Position numbers and translations under genes: made by a program
The notes under the pieces: generated by a model
Told to the model about the DNA's origin: nothing
The model's input: the letters and a program-made list of their open reading frames with translations, nothing else
The model's database searches: none
DNA from: Dugong dugon
Lineage: Eukaryota; Chordata; Mammalia; Sirenia; Dugongidae
DNA length: 64,000 nt
Direction: 5' to 3'
NCBI GenBank assembly: GCA_030035585.1
Contig: CM057472.1
Span: forward strand, 91,881,601-91,945,600
Part shown: one piece after another, positions 10,939 to 22,854 of the stretch
How positions within the stretch are numbered: the stretch's first letter is position 1
Layout of the letters: each line of letters begins with the position of its first letter

Positions 10939-11887
10939 ATGCCCCGAAAACAGCAGACAATTTCAAAACATTTACAAAAACAGGACAGGATGGTTCCAGT
11001 AGGCATCCAAAATAAAACACTACATGACTCTCCTATGGAAGAAAATGCACTAGAACTACCTGATAGGGATTTCAAAACTCTAATACTCGGAATTCTCCAA
11101 GAACTGAGGCAAAAAGCTGACAAACATGAGGAAAAAAATAGACAAATTCATGGAAAATACAGACAAAAAATTGGAAGAATTCAGGATGATGATGCAGGAA
11201 CAAAATGTCAAAATAAATTCACAGCTAGAAATTATACAAAAACAACAATTAGAAATCCAAAAGATAAACAACAAGATTTCAGAGATGGATGATGTCATAG
11301 AAGGGCTGAGAAGCAGATCTGAAACAGTGGAAGACAGGATCAGTGGAATTGAAGACAAACACTTGGATACAATTTTGTTAGAGGAAAAGTCAGAAAAAAG
11401 AACAAAGAAAAATGAAGACACCCTGAGAGTTATGTGGGACACAATTAAAAGCAAAAATTTATGAGTGATTGGAATTCCAGAACAGGGGGAGAAAACAGAA
11501 AACACAAAGAGGATCATTGAGGAACTGCTGATAGAAAACTTCCCCAATATTATGAAAGATGAAAAGCTGGTCATCCAAGATGCTCAACAAACCCCATATA
11601 GAAGAGACCCCAAAAGAAAATCACCAAGGAATTTCATATTCACACTTGCCAAAACCAAAGACAAACAAACAATCCTGAGAGCAGCTTGTGAAAAACAAGA
11701 AGTCACATTCAGAGGAGAAACAATAAGACTAAGCTCAGATTATTCGGCAGAAATCATGCAGGCAAGAAGGCAATGGGATGACATATATAAAATCTTGAAA
11801 GAAAGGAATTGCCAGCCAAGAATAATAAATCCTGCAAACCTCTCATTCAAATTTGATGGTGAAATTAGGTCATTTCCAGATAAATAG
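10939..11887 (+). pseudogene. L1 ORF1 (RNA-binding chaperone protein), broken
   Basis: Encodes the L1 ORF1 protein, which in the family trimerises through a coiled coil and coats L1 RNA. Reading starts at ATG 10939 (MPRKQQTISKHLQK). After about 60 codons a 7-A run near 11131-11137 (6 A in L1 copy 2) shifts the frame, and the protein continues from about 11126. A Lys/Glu-rich heptad region (about residues 60-150) fits the coiled coil. A TGA at 11462-11464 replaces what is usually an Arg codon before VIGIPEQGE. The RRM and C-terminal part follows (11465-11887), with MQARRQWDDIYKILKE near the end. Without the breaks it would be ~316 residues, normal for L1 ORF1p. It is certainly L1 ORF1 and certainly not intact. 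Confidence 0.93.
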
Positions 11888-12405
11888 AAATTAAGGGAAT
11901 ATGTAAAAGTCAAACCAAACTGACAAGAATTATTAAAGGGAGTTCTTCAATCTGAGGACAAACAGCTTCAGCTCACAGGCAGAACCTAGGATGCAGGATG
12001 GTACGAGCCAGATACCAATCCAGGAAATGAACTCTCGAGGACTATCCAAAACCAAAAGAAATACAACAGGAAATAAGATTGTTAATCAATAAATGACAAC
12101 AACATCAAAATAATAAAAGAGGGAATAAACGGCATAGGTATAGAACCCTCTAATGGAGAGGAAGGCAAGGTGATACCAAGTAATGGTAGACTGCTTCAAA
12201 CTTAGAAAGATAAGGGTAAAATTCATGGTAACCACAAAGAAAGTTAACAAACATACTCATAAAAATAAAGATAAAAAACATGAAGTCTCAGCAAAAACAA
12301 AACCTACAAAAACAAAAGAAATGAAAACAAAAACAAAAGTAACTCAGCACAAGAGAGTAAGAAGAACAAAGAAAACTTCAGTACCACAAAAAAAAGCACT
12401 ACCCA
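11888..12405 (+). other. L1 copy 1 inter-ORF spacer
   Basis: About 520 bp of A-rich sequence between ORF1 and ORF2, homologous to the same interval in L1 copy 2 and, in its first part, to 46838-47088 (reverse). The open frame at 12183-12545 is an out-of-frame shadow that runs into ORF2. Confidence 0.8.
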
Positions 12406-15400
12406 ATGACAGCAACAAACTCACATCTATCAATAATTACACTGAATATAAATGGACTCAATGCACCCATAAAGAGACGGAGAATGACAGAATGGATAAG
12501 AAAACAGGATCCATCAATATGCTGTCTACAAGAGACACACCTTAGAAACAAAGATGTGAATTTATTAAAAGTCAAAGGTTGGAAAAAAATATATCAAGCT
12601 AACAACTACCAAAAAAGAGCAGGAGTGGCAATTCTAATCTCAGATAAAATAGACTTTAAAACAAAATCTACCATAAAAGACAAAGAAGGACACTATATAA
12701 TGATTAAGGGGATGATCCATCATGAAAACATAACCATAATAAACATCTACACACCCAGTGACAGGGCTCCAAAATACATAAAACAAACTCTAACAACACT
12801 GCAAAGAGAAATTGACAGTTCCACAATAATAGTAGGAGACTTCAACACACCACTCTCAGTAAAGGACAGAACAACTAAGAAGAAACTCAGCAAAGATACA
12901 GAAGACCTAAAGGGCACAATCAGCCAACCTGACCTCATAGACATATATAGAACACTCCATCCAACCACTGCAAAGTACACATTCTTTTCCAATGCACATG
13001 GAACGTCCTCTTGAACAGACAACATCTTAGGCCACAGAGCAACCCTCAACAAGATCCAAAACGCTGAGATAATTCCAAGTAACTTCTCTGACCACAATGC
13101 CATCAAGGTAGAAATTAACAATAGAAAGACCAAGGAAAAGAAATCAACTACATGGAAACTGAATAATACCTTGCTTACCCATTACTGGGTAATAGAAGAA
13201 ATCAGAGATGGAATCAAAAAATTCCTACAATCAAATGAGAATGAAATCACATCCTACCAACACCTTTGGGACACAGCAAAGGCAGTCCTCAGAGGACAAT
13301 TTATAGCAATAGATGCACATATCAAAAAAGAAGAAAGGGACAAAATCAAAACATTAACTACAGAACTCAAACAAATAGAAAGAGAACAGCAAAAAAAGCC
13401 CACAACCACCGGAAGAAAGGAAATAGTAAAGATCAGAGCAGAAATCAATGAAATAGAGAACAGAAAAACAATAGAAAGAATCAACAAAACCAAAAGTTGG
13501 TTCTTTGAAAGAATCAACAAAATGGACAAACCACTGGCCAGACTGACAAAAGAAAAACAGGAGAGGACACAAATAACCCAAATAAAAAATGAAATGGGGG
13601 ACATTACAACAGACCCAACTGAAATAAAAAGGATTATAACAGAATATTATGAAAAACTATACTCCAACAAATTTGAAAACCTAGAGGAAATGGATAAGTT
13701 TCTAGAAACATACGGCCTACCCAAACTACAACAAAGTGATGTTGAAAATCTGAACAGACCCATAACAAGAGAAGAGATTGAAAAGGTAATAAAAAAACTC
13801 CCAACCAAAAAAAGCCCTGGCCCAGATGGCTTCACTGGAGAATTCTACAAAACATTTACAAAAGAGCTTGTACCAGTACTACTCAAGCTATTTCAGAGCA
13901 TAGAAGAGGAAGCAACACTTCCAAATTCATTCTATGAAGCCATCATAACGCTGATACCAAAACCAGGCAAAGACATCACAAAAACAGAAAATTACAGACC
14001 AGTATCTCTCATGAATATAGATGCAAAAATTCTGAACAAAATTCTAGCCAATAGAATTCAGCATCATATCAAAAAAATAATACACCACGACCAAGTAGGA
14101 TTCATACCATGTATGCAAGGATGGTTCAACATTAGAAAATCAATCAACGTAATCTACCACATAAATAAACGGAAAGAAAAGAATCACATGATCATCTCAG
14201 TTGACGCAGAAAAGACATTTGACAAAGTCCAACACCCATTCCTGATAAAAACTCTCAATAAAATAGGTACAGAAGGGAAATTTCTCAACATAATAAAGGG
14301 CATCTATGCAAAACCAATGGCCAATATCATTCTTAATGGAGAGAGGCTGAAAACGTTCCCCTTGAAAACAGGAACAAGACAAGGATGCCCTTTATCACCA
14401 CTCCTATTTAACATTGTGCTGGAAGTTCTAGCTAGAGCAATAAGGCAAGAAAAAGAAATAAAGGGCATCCAAACTGGTAAAGAAGAAGTTAAACTGTCCC
14501 TGTTTGCAGATGATGTGATATTATACATAGAAAACCCTAAAGACTCCATGAGAAATCTACTGGAACTGATAGAAAGATCAGCAGAATAGCAGGATACAAG
14601 ATAAACATTCAAAAATGAGTTGGATTCCTATACACCAGTAAGGAGAACAATGAAAATGAAATCAGGAAAACAATACAATTTTCAATAGTCCCTAAAAAGA
14701 TAAAATACTTGGGAATAAATCTGATCAGGGATGTAAAAGACCTATACAAAGAAAACTACAAAACACTACTGCATGAAACCACTACTGCATGAAACCCAAA
14801 GGGATCTACATGAATGGAAAAACATACCTTGCTCATGCATAGGCAGACTCAACATAGTGAAAATGTCAATTCTACCCAAAGCAATTTAGAAATACAACGC
14901 AATCCCGACCCAAATACCAACAACATTCTTCAAAGAGATGGAAAAACTAATCATTAACTTTATATGGATAGGGAAGAAGCCCGAATAAGTAAAGCACTAC
15001 TGAAGAAGAAGAAGAAAGTTGGAGGACTCACACTACCTGACTTCAGAACCTACTATACAGCTACAGTAGTCAAAACAGCCTGGTACTGGTACAACGACAG
15101 ATACATTGACCAATGGAACAGAATTGAAAACCCAGATGTCAATCCATCCACCTGTGGTCACCTGATCTTCGACAAGGGCCCAAAGTCCATCATATGGGGA
15201 AAAGACAGTCTTTTTAACAAATGGTGCTGGGAAAACTGGATATCCATCCGCAAAAAATGAAACAGGACCCATACCTCACACCATATACAAAAACTACTTC
15301 AAAATGGATCAAAAACCTGAATATAAAGCCTAAAACTATAAAGTTCATAGAAGAAAAAATAGGACCAACACTTCAGGCCTTAATACATGGCATTAACAGG

Positions 15401-16241
15401 ATACAAACCATAACCATCAGTGCACAAACCCCAATAGATAAGCTAGATAACTGGGATCTTCTAAAAATCAAACACCTATGCTCTTCAAAAGACTTCACCC
15501 AAAGAGTAAAAAGAGAACCTACAGATTGGGAAATAATTTTTGGACAGTACAAGTCAGACAAAGGTCAAATCTCCATAATCTACCAGAAAATCCAACACCT
15601 CTACTACAAAAAGACAAATAATCCTATTAAAAAATGGGCAAAGGAAATGAACAGACACTTCACCAAAGAAGACATTCAAATGGCCAACAGATACATGAGG
15701 AAATGCTTGTGATCGCTAGCCATTAGAGAAATGCTAATTAATACCACAATGAGATACCATCTCACCCCAGCATTACTGGCAAGAACCAAAAACACTGGAA
15801 ATAACAAATGTTGGAGGGGCTGCGGGGAGATCGGAACTCTTATGCACCGCTGGTGGGAATGCAAAATGATACAACCATTTTGGAAAATGATGGCACTTCC
15901 TCAGAAAGCTAGAAATAGACATACCATTTGATCCAGCCATCCCACTCCTAGGAATATATCCTAGAGAAATAAGAGTCATCACGCAAATAGACATATGCAC
16001 ACCCATGTTCATGGCAGCATTGTTCACAATAGCAAAACGATGGAAACAACCTAGATGCCCATCAACAGATGAATGGATAAACAAACTATGGTACATACAC
16101 ACAATGGAGTACTATGCAAGGAGAAAAAACAACAATGAACCTGTGAAGCATCTCATAACATGGATGAAACTGGAGGACATTATGCTGAGTGAAATGAGTC
16201 AATCACAAAAGGACAAATATTGTATGAGACCTCTATTGTAA
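12406..16241 (+). pseudogene. L1 ORF2 (endonuclease / reverse transcriptase), broken
   Basis: Encodes the L1 ORF2 protein, which nicks target DNA and reverse-transcribes L1 RNA. Start ATG at 12406 (MTATNSHLSIITLNINGLNA). Endonuclease motifs: QETHL, VGDFN and SDHNAI (near 13090). Reverse transcriptase: [28 protein letters not shown] and the catalytic FADD at 14503-14514. The C-terminal Cys-His motif (C-x3-C-x7-H-x4-C) lies near 15810-15865. Span is 3,836 bp, about the usual 1,275 residues. Lesions seen by comparison with L1 copy 2: TGA at 13012-13014; loss of one T near 14578; a 16-bp tandem duplication at 14764-14795, which happens to restore frame; a 1-bp loss near 14982; a lost A near 15257; TGA at 15710-15712; a 2-bp loss near 15890. 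No functional product is possible. Confidence 0.95.
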
Positions 16242-17418
16242 AAACCTATGAAAAAGTTCACACACAAAATGTAACAATCTTTGTTGGTTCCCAGCGATGG
16301 GAGGGGTGGGGGGGAAATACTAAATAGGCAATAGATAAGTGGTATCTTGGGTGAGGAGTGAGACAGTACACAATACAGGGGAAACTAGCACAACCTGTAT
16401 AAGGAAAGGTCATCGAAGCCCCATAGACACATCCAAACTCCCTGAGGGACTGAATTGCTTGATGGAGGGCTCTGGGGACCATGGTCTCAGGGAGCACCTA
16501 GCTCAATTTACATGACACAGCTTATAAAGACAATGCTCTACATTTTACCTTGGTGAGTAGTGTCTGGGGTCTTAAAAGCCTGTGAGTGGCCATCTAAGAT
16601 ACTCCACTGGTCTCATCCCTTTGGGAGCAATGGAGAATGAAGAGAACAGGATACAAGGAAAAGATGAGTCCGAAGGACTAATTGTCCACAGCTACCAAGG
16701 CCTCCACTGGACTGAGTCAAGTACAGCTAGATGGTGCCTGGCTACCACCACTGACTGCTCTGACCAGGATCACAACAGAGGGTTCTGGACAGAGCTGGAG
16801 AAGGATGTAGAGCATAATTCTAACTCACCAAAGAAAAGAGCAGATTTACTGGCCTAAAGGAGACTAGAGAAACCTCGAGAATATGGCCCCCAGACACCCT
16901 TTTTGCTCAGCGGTTAAGCTACCTCCTAGGTTCATTGTTTAGCCTGGAAGTGGACAGCCCCATAAAACCAGATGAGACTAAAAAGGTACAAGAGTCCAGT
17001 GACAAGGGCCAGAAGGCAGAAGGGGACAAGGAAGGTGTTGATAGGGAACCCATGGTTGAGTAAGGCTAGTGTTGATGTGTTGTAAGAGTGTTAACCATTG
17101 TCATAGGGCAACATGTGTAGTAACTATTAAATGAGAAACTATTTTGTTCTGTAAGCCTTCATCTTAAGTGAGAATAACAGCACAATTGGAAGAGTGTAGT
17201 CAATGTCACTGAACTGTGCATGTAGAAATTTTTGAAATGGTGTATCTTTGGCTACGTGTATTTTCACCAAAAAAAAAAGGTTGAGAAGTTAGAGGGTTAA
17301 TATGTTCTGGGGTTGTTAACCAATGTCATAAAACAACATGTGCACTACTGTTTCATGAGACACTATTTGTTCTGTAAGCCTTCACCTGAAGTACAATAAA
17401 ATATATATATATATAAAA
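16242..17418 (+). other. L1 copy 1 3'UTR
   Basis: The 1.18-kb 3'UTR includes a G-rich stretch near 16300-16315 (gaggggtgggggggaaa), a polypurine feature common in L1 3'UTRs. It contains two related ~90-bp blocks (about 17070-17170 and 17310-17400), each with gttaaccattgtcat or gttaaccaatgtcat, then actattttgttctgtaagcc. It ends in an A/TA-rich tail next to the right target-site duplication. The open frame at 16582-16857 is not a gene. Confidence 0.88.
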
Positions 17419-17436
17419 AAAGAAAATAATAAAGTA

Positions 17437-17998
17437 TTTTGCAAATGCTCTAAGTATTAGCTCCGTTCCCTGCTCTGAATTGCTAGGAATTCACACACAC
17501 TACTGCATATCATTAATGTTTCAATATGTACACCTTAAAACAAAGAACAGTGCTTGACAGTTAAAGTGTAAACAAGATCTTATATATGAATTTGAACTAG
17601 TTATTCCCTGCTGTGTTTGAACATCAAGTTTACAACTCATCATTAACATTATTGTTCATTATTATAATAATTACAGCAGTGCATGGGACAGATAACCCAA
17701 ACAGAATAATGTAAAAATCAGTCATATTTGGTGTTAGAATATAGTGGAAGCAAAGGAAACGTAAGTTTAGATTCAAAATGGAAATCCACATATGAACCAC
17801 CACAATTAGCTGTGTGCCTAAATTAACAGAGAATTCCTAATTTAATGTTTAGTTTATTGAGTTAATTGTTGAAACCACAAATGATGTCATTTAACAAGCA
17901 CACATTTCTGGAGTATGCTTTGTATGGTAGGTATTATTTTTATTCTTTTTCTTTGTTTGGTTTACAGATGTAGAAGTAAGCAGTCATTCCCAGCGTTT
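17437..17998. other. Gene-free single-copy DNA
   Basis: AT-rich sequence with no exon, RNA gene or recognisable repeat. Confidence 0.5.
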
Positions 17999-17999
17999 C

Positions 18000-18215
18000 A
18001 AATCATAGGAGCCGGAGCCAGGTTGCATGGTTTCAAATCCAGGGCTGAGGTGTTCTGCCTTTGGGTCTGGGAATAAGTAACTTAATCTTCCAAAATATCT
18101 GTTTCTCAGTTTCATGACATGTAAAATAATTTTCCCTCTTCACAGGGTTGTTGGAAAGAGTAGACGAGGCTATAAGAGCAAAGCCCTTAGCACAGGGGCG
18201 GCAATAAATATGAAC
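18000..18215 (-). mobile_element. MIR SINE
   Basis: Reverse-strand MIR: aataagtaacttaatcttcc, tgtttctcagtttcatgaca, cacagggttgttggaaagag, and agcccttagcacaggggcgg in the expected order. Confidence 0.78.
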
Positions 18216-18219
18216 TCTC

Positions 18220-18570
18220 ATGTTGTTGTTAGCTGCCTTCCAGTCAACCCGGTCTCATGAGGAGCCCATGAACATAGAACCAAACACTGTCCAGTCCTGT
18301 GCCATCCCTGTGATCAGTTGCAGATCTGAACATTATGATCCATAGGGTTTTCATTGGCTCATTTTCAGAAGTAGATCACCAGGTCTTTCTTCCTAGGCTT
18401 AGTCTGGGAGCTCTGCTGAAATATGTTCCACATCATAGCAACATGAAAAGCCTCCACTGACAAACGGGAGATGGCAGCTTATGAGAAGCACTGGCCCTGG
18501 CCAGGAATTGAACCCTAGTCTCCTACATGGAAGGAGAGCGTTCTAACACTGAATCACCACTGCCCCCATA
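18220..18570 (-). mobile_element. tRNA-Gly-headed SINE with RTE-like tail
   Basis: On the reverse strand this begins ggggcagtggtgattcagtg, then ctctccttccatgtaggaga and gggttcaattcctggccagg, which resembles a tRNA-Gly with recognisable A and B boxes. The body (aagaaagacctggtgatcta block) leads to a tail with gatggcacaggact-like sequence and a gttgttgtt end on the forward strand. The tail resembles the 3' end of the RTE elements in this window (58340-58400). It is distinct from the commoner SINE, whose head is a different tRNA type. Confidence 0.82.
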
Positions 18571-18619
18571 TTAGGTCTTACGGTGGACGTTAAATATTGG
18601 AGGGTCTAGGGGTTAATGA

Positions 18620-18827
18620 GACAATCCCTGGTTGCACAGTGGTTAAGTGCTTGGCTGTTAACTGATAGGATGGCAGTTCAAACCCACCAGCTACTCTGTG
18701 GGAGAAAGATGTGGCAGTCTGCTTCTGGAAAGATTACAGCCTTGGAAACTCTATGGGGCAATTCTACTCTGCCCTACAAGGTCACTAGCAGTTGGCATCA
18801 ACTTGATGGCAGTGGGTTTGGTTTTAG
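18620..18827 (+). mobile_element. AfroSINE-type SINE
   Basis: Forward copy: aatccctggttgcacagtgg, the gagaaagatgtggcagtctg block, ctatggggcaattctactct, and tail cttgatggcagtgggtttgg. Flanks aggggttaatga and aggggttggtga are a likely target-site duplication. Confidence 0.92.
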
Positions 18828-20795
18828 GGGTTGGTGAAGGTGGCACTGCACCCTTTCCTTCTCCCAAGCAGTATCCGGTTTCCTTTGTTTGGTGGTAGCC
18901 CTGAAAAATCTGAGGCATTTCTGGTGCCCTTTTTCAGCAGGCCTTTGTCTGAACTGTTAGGGCCCTGGCACAACCAAGGAGCAGGCTTGCCACCTAAACT
19001 GCCAAATAGACTTTACCAGCTTGCTGAAGACACCAAAGAGAACCAGGGGCGGGTCAAGGGCATCAGAGGGATGGGATGGTAGAAATCATCATTTCTAGGA
19101 TGGAGTGTTCTGTTTCTATAATATTCTCTCTCCCATGTCTTCCAAACCCATTTGTCCTCCTCCTCTTTCCTCCTGTGAATTTCTGATATCTTCCAATAAA
19201 ATCCCCTTTAGCTTATCTTAGCCAAAATTGGTTTCTTTACATTGCAGTGAACTCTGACTGATAAAACAATCAATATTAAAAATTAAGGCTCTAAGAGATG
19301 AAATAATATTCCCTAAGCCACGTAGCTAGAAGTATTCTGTGCACTGTCATTAAACAAGAAAAGCTAAGTTTAAACTGATGAAACTTTAGCTTGACCTTTA
19401 AAAGAGATGATTTGTAAATAAATCCGGTCTGATTTAGACCACTCTGAACTCAGACTTTCTTGTTCTGTTACAGGTTTCACTTAGATTCTACTTTATGCAT
19501 ACTCTTCCAGAATATCATCCTAATTATTTGTGTTAAGAGATAGATATGTATTTTTTGTCAAGACAAAGTATTACTCAGAAATATTGTACTGAAAACCTTC
19601 CAAACAAATTCCATCTAGTTTGGTTGACATTGCTGGATCCTGGTCATGCTATTAAACACTTGATTGAAGTTGGGCTTCATTGGTGGTTTTCATATTTTCT
19701 TGCCATATCTTCATCTGCCCTTTCTAGTGTGACCATTCAGTGTGGTCCAATTACAGGCTTTCTATTTACAATGAAGCCTGAGTCACATTAATTTGCTAAT
19801 GAACAGATATTGACTTTATTTTCTGCAAGCTGGCAATGCTTCAGAAGCAATTGTTACCTCATTTTCAAAATGAGCTCAGTGAATTTCTTCTGCTGCAGAC
19901 ATTGCAAAGGAAAAAAAAACCAAAAAACTCAATTATAAAAATCTAATCGGTTTAATAATACCTGGTTTAGAATTACTAGCGTGCTGGAAGCCAAGTGCTC
20001 CTAATCCCTGAGAAATATGTCTGTGTGCTTTGATCCAGATAGGATGCCTGCTTACCTAGCACAGGTGAATAAGAGACCTTTGATGACCAGGAAGTCATAC
20101 TGACCTTAAGGAGAAGTCTGCATTTCCTAGCCTGCCCCAGGTGATTGAGTTTTGATTCTATGGTAAAATTCAGTTATGTAAATATTTTGGAAAGCCTGCT
20201 ATATCAAAGTTTGAGGAAATAGCTTTTTTTTTTCTCCTCCCAAAACACTGGCTGGTTTTTCCTGTGGGTGAAGAGCCAAATTAACTAGATAATTATGGCC
20301 CTGTTGACTTCTCCTGCCGGTGTCTGTTTCTTAGCTGCCTAACATTTAATTATCGTCAGGTGTGTTAACTGGTGAAGCGAGTTAAATACTGTATACTAGC
20401 ACAGAAAAAAAGGTCAAACACCAACTTATGGAGATGATTTGATTTTTACTCTATTACAGGCACATTGGGGGATTCCACCTGGCAGTCCCTGAAGTTAACT
20501 CTTTGCCTACAGTGTCACCTGGAGTTTTAGCAGGTAATGTCCTATAGTAAACAACAAAACCGTTGAGAGACTAGGCTTAATTCTAAACAGAAGTGAACTA
20601 ATTTTGTGTAACATTGGGCCTTAGAATCAGCCTTATCCAGTTTTGAAAGTGTTCTAAGTGAATTCTCTGCCCTTTGTCTGATTAAAGCACTGAAGTTTTA
20701 ATAAAAAGGCCAATTAAAAACTCTAGGGAAGGGTAACTAGCGACAATATAAAAATGCCCCAGGAGAAAGCCTAATCAGATCACAATGTCACAATG
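18828..20795. other. Gene-free single-copy DNA
   Basis: No exon or RNA gene recognised. The region 18840-19210 is more GC-rich than its surroundings and ends with aataaaatcccct, so an old LTR is possible but not shown. The interval 20240-20400 is motif-dense and non-repetitive (see findings). Open frames (18831-19082, 19546-19791) show no domain. Confidence 0.5.
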
Positions 20796-20796
20796 T

Positions 20797-20948
20797 AATG
20801 ACTGCTACTTAATTCCTCTGAGCCTCTATTTTCTCATGTGTAAAGCAGAGGGTAAGGCTGACCCTGGAGGACTTCTGTGAGGATTAAGTGAGAATATGTG
20901 TAAAGCACCTAGAATCATGTCTGGCATATAGTATGTGTTTGAAAATAT
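20797..20948 (-). mobile_element. MIR SINE
   Basis: Reverse MIR: ctctgagcctctattttctc, gtgaggattaagtgagaata, gtgtaaagcacctagaatca, tctggcatatagtatgtgtt in order. Confidence 0.85.
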
Positions 20949-20949
20949 T

Positions 20950-22292
20950 ATTCCCACACAGTCTCACCTGCACAATAAAAAAAAAAGAAAATAGAAAACT
21001 CACTATAAGCACTTAAACCATATTACAATAAGTTCTTTTGATAATGTTCTGGAAGTGTTAAATCTTTTACTTAGGATGGCCTTCCCAAGTTCAAATTTTA
21101 GGAAGATAACCCAAATCCTAACCTTTTACTGAATTAAAATATAGTAGTCTTCTGAAGATATACGGAGAAAGTCAATGATGGGAGAATGTTAAAACAACCT
21201 GGCAAACAAATGATTAACTTATCAGCCTTTAAAAAGTATAATGTTTGCATATTTTGTTGACCCAACAGATTCAATTTTTCCTTGCAAATAATTCATAATT
21301 TGACTGTAAAGTAGACATAAGTCTTCAAATTCTTTTTTGCCTTCCCACCAAAGTAAAGATAGATTTAGAAATTATACTGAATTGAATTCCTCAGCACCAC
21401 AGAGGTACTGAGATCTTCACATTTCTTATAACCTAAAGACCGAAACAGCATGAAAATGAGACCTCAGGCTCCAAATAAATTACAGTGATAAGTCACAAAT
21501 ATGTAATAGACAGATAAGAGGAAAAGAGTAGGAAGAACATCCGGTAGCTTTCAATTGGCAAGACAGAATCTGAGAAACGAGTTCCATCAAGAAAGAAAGA
21601 TGAAAAATGTGATACATTTTATAGTTACCTATCTTTGCTTTTCATATTGAATGGGGAAAAGCTATCTTTTTTTTTTTTTTTGGTTCTATTAGAATGCAGT
21701 AAATAGATATTCATCTGTAAATTTGACTTAACATTCATAACTAACACCTTGTTCATCAAGCCTTGCTTCTAAACTCTTGCCCCACTTTTCCTACCAATAA
21801 ATTCTACCCAAATCCCAACTATTTCACTACTTTACAAGACACATCTGAAAATCATTCTGCTCGGGCTCTAAAACCCTATAAATATTCTTCCCTAATTTAT
21901 CCTTTTTCAGATACCAATAGAGCTCTGCAAAATTAGTACTCACTATTACTACATTTGGCCTAATAAACTCAGCTTTTTGGGGGAGTCTGAGTCCAATATT
22001 TTGAAAATGGGTCTTCCTTTCCAATGCTCTACCCTCTTCAGATTAAGGTGTTATCAGATGTCACTGGAACCAAATAATTTAAGCCATGGAAATTGTAATT
22101 ATTACAGGAAGATCACATCCTGAAGGACAATATAGAGAAAAAAAGAAAGAACAGTGAGAAGGATTCCAAACACAAAAATTACTCTAGGTTCTGGTTTTGA
22201 GAAGAGATTATTTTAATTCTGAGTCTACAGTTATAAGGTTCTGTAGGTACATGAACAGTCTCTTTCCTCTTCATATTTAACTCTGAAAATCG
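20950..22292. other. Gene-free AT-rich single-copy DNA
   Basis: No gene or clear repeat seen; a T-run lies at 21667-21681. Confidence 0.5.
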
Positions 22293-22294
22293 CT

Positions 22295-22508
22295 AATCTA
22301 TGAACCAGGAACTAATTTAAGGATCTTGCCTATTTCATGTCATCTTTATAACAACTTTTTAAAGATTTTTTTCTCCCATTCTGTGGCTAAGAACACTAAG
22401 TCACAGAGAGGTTAAGTAACTTGTCTTTAGGCACAAAGTTAGTAACTGGCATAGTTAATAATGAAATCTAGGCTGTGTGAAGCAGAATTTAGGCTTTAAA
22501 CCTCTATG
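22295..22508 (+). mobile_element. MIR SINE
   Basis: Forward MIR, with the best-preserved part being cacagagaggttaagtaact followed by tgtctttaggcacaaagtta. Confidence 0.82.
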
Positions 22509-22509
22509 G

Positions 22510-22853
22510 TGTACTACCTTCTTGGAATATATGAGGTTCAGGTTTGCCTTACAGGGCACATGGGCACACTGATTGTGACCACACTTGAAACATACACCAA
22601 ATGGATGATTTATTCATTTTATGGTATGGATTTAAACATAATTTAATAGCTCTCATTGTTATCCATTGCTCACATTAATTTCTTATATAACAATTTTAAA
22701 CAAAATACATGAGTATCTTTTTTTTAAAATCATATCTCCATATATTAGCAGCATGTAACATTTTCTGATTTTATGTTTCCATGTTAAATTTGAGTGGTTT
22801 AAGATGAAAATAATGCATAATATGTTTAAGAAAGAAATTCTTGACTATAGTAG
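22510..22853. other. Gene-free AT-rich single-copy DNA
   Basis: No gene, RNA gene or recognisable repeat. Confidence 0.45.
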
Positions 22854-22854
22854 T

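Larger units (their letters stand above)
9313..17418 (+). mobile_element. Full-length elephant-type LINE-1 (L1 copy 1), inactivated
   Basis: An 8.1-kb forward L1 with the full family order: 5'UTR (9313-10938), ORF1 (10939-11887), inter-ORF spacer, ORF2 (12406-16241), and a 3'UTR ending in an A/TA-rich tail. It is bounded by an 18-bp imperfect target-site duplication, the mark of target-primed reverse transcription. Both ORFs carry nonsense codons and frameshifts, so this copy cannot make intact proteins. Its sequence closely parallels L1 copy 2 (38117-51085), which acts as an internal comparison for locating lesions. Confidence 0.96.

Noticed and set aside
11080..11574. 164-codon reverse frame, Ser/Phe/Ile-rich
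   Set aside because: Antisense shadow of L1 ORF1.
12406..16241. An active, retrotransposition-competent L1
   Set aside because: Two in-frame TGA codons and several frameshifts are visible in ORF2, and ORF1 is also broken.
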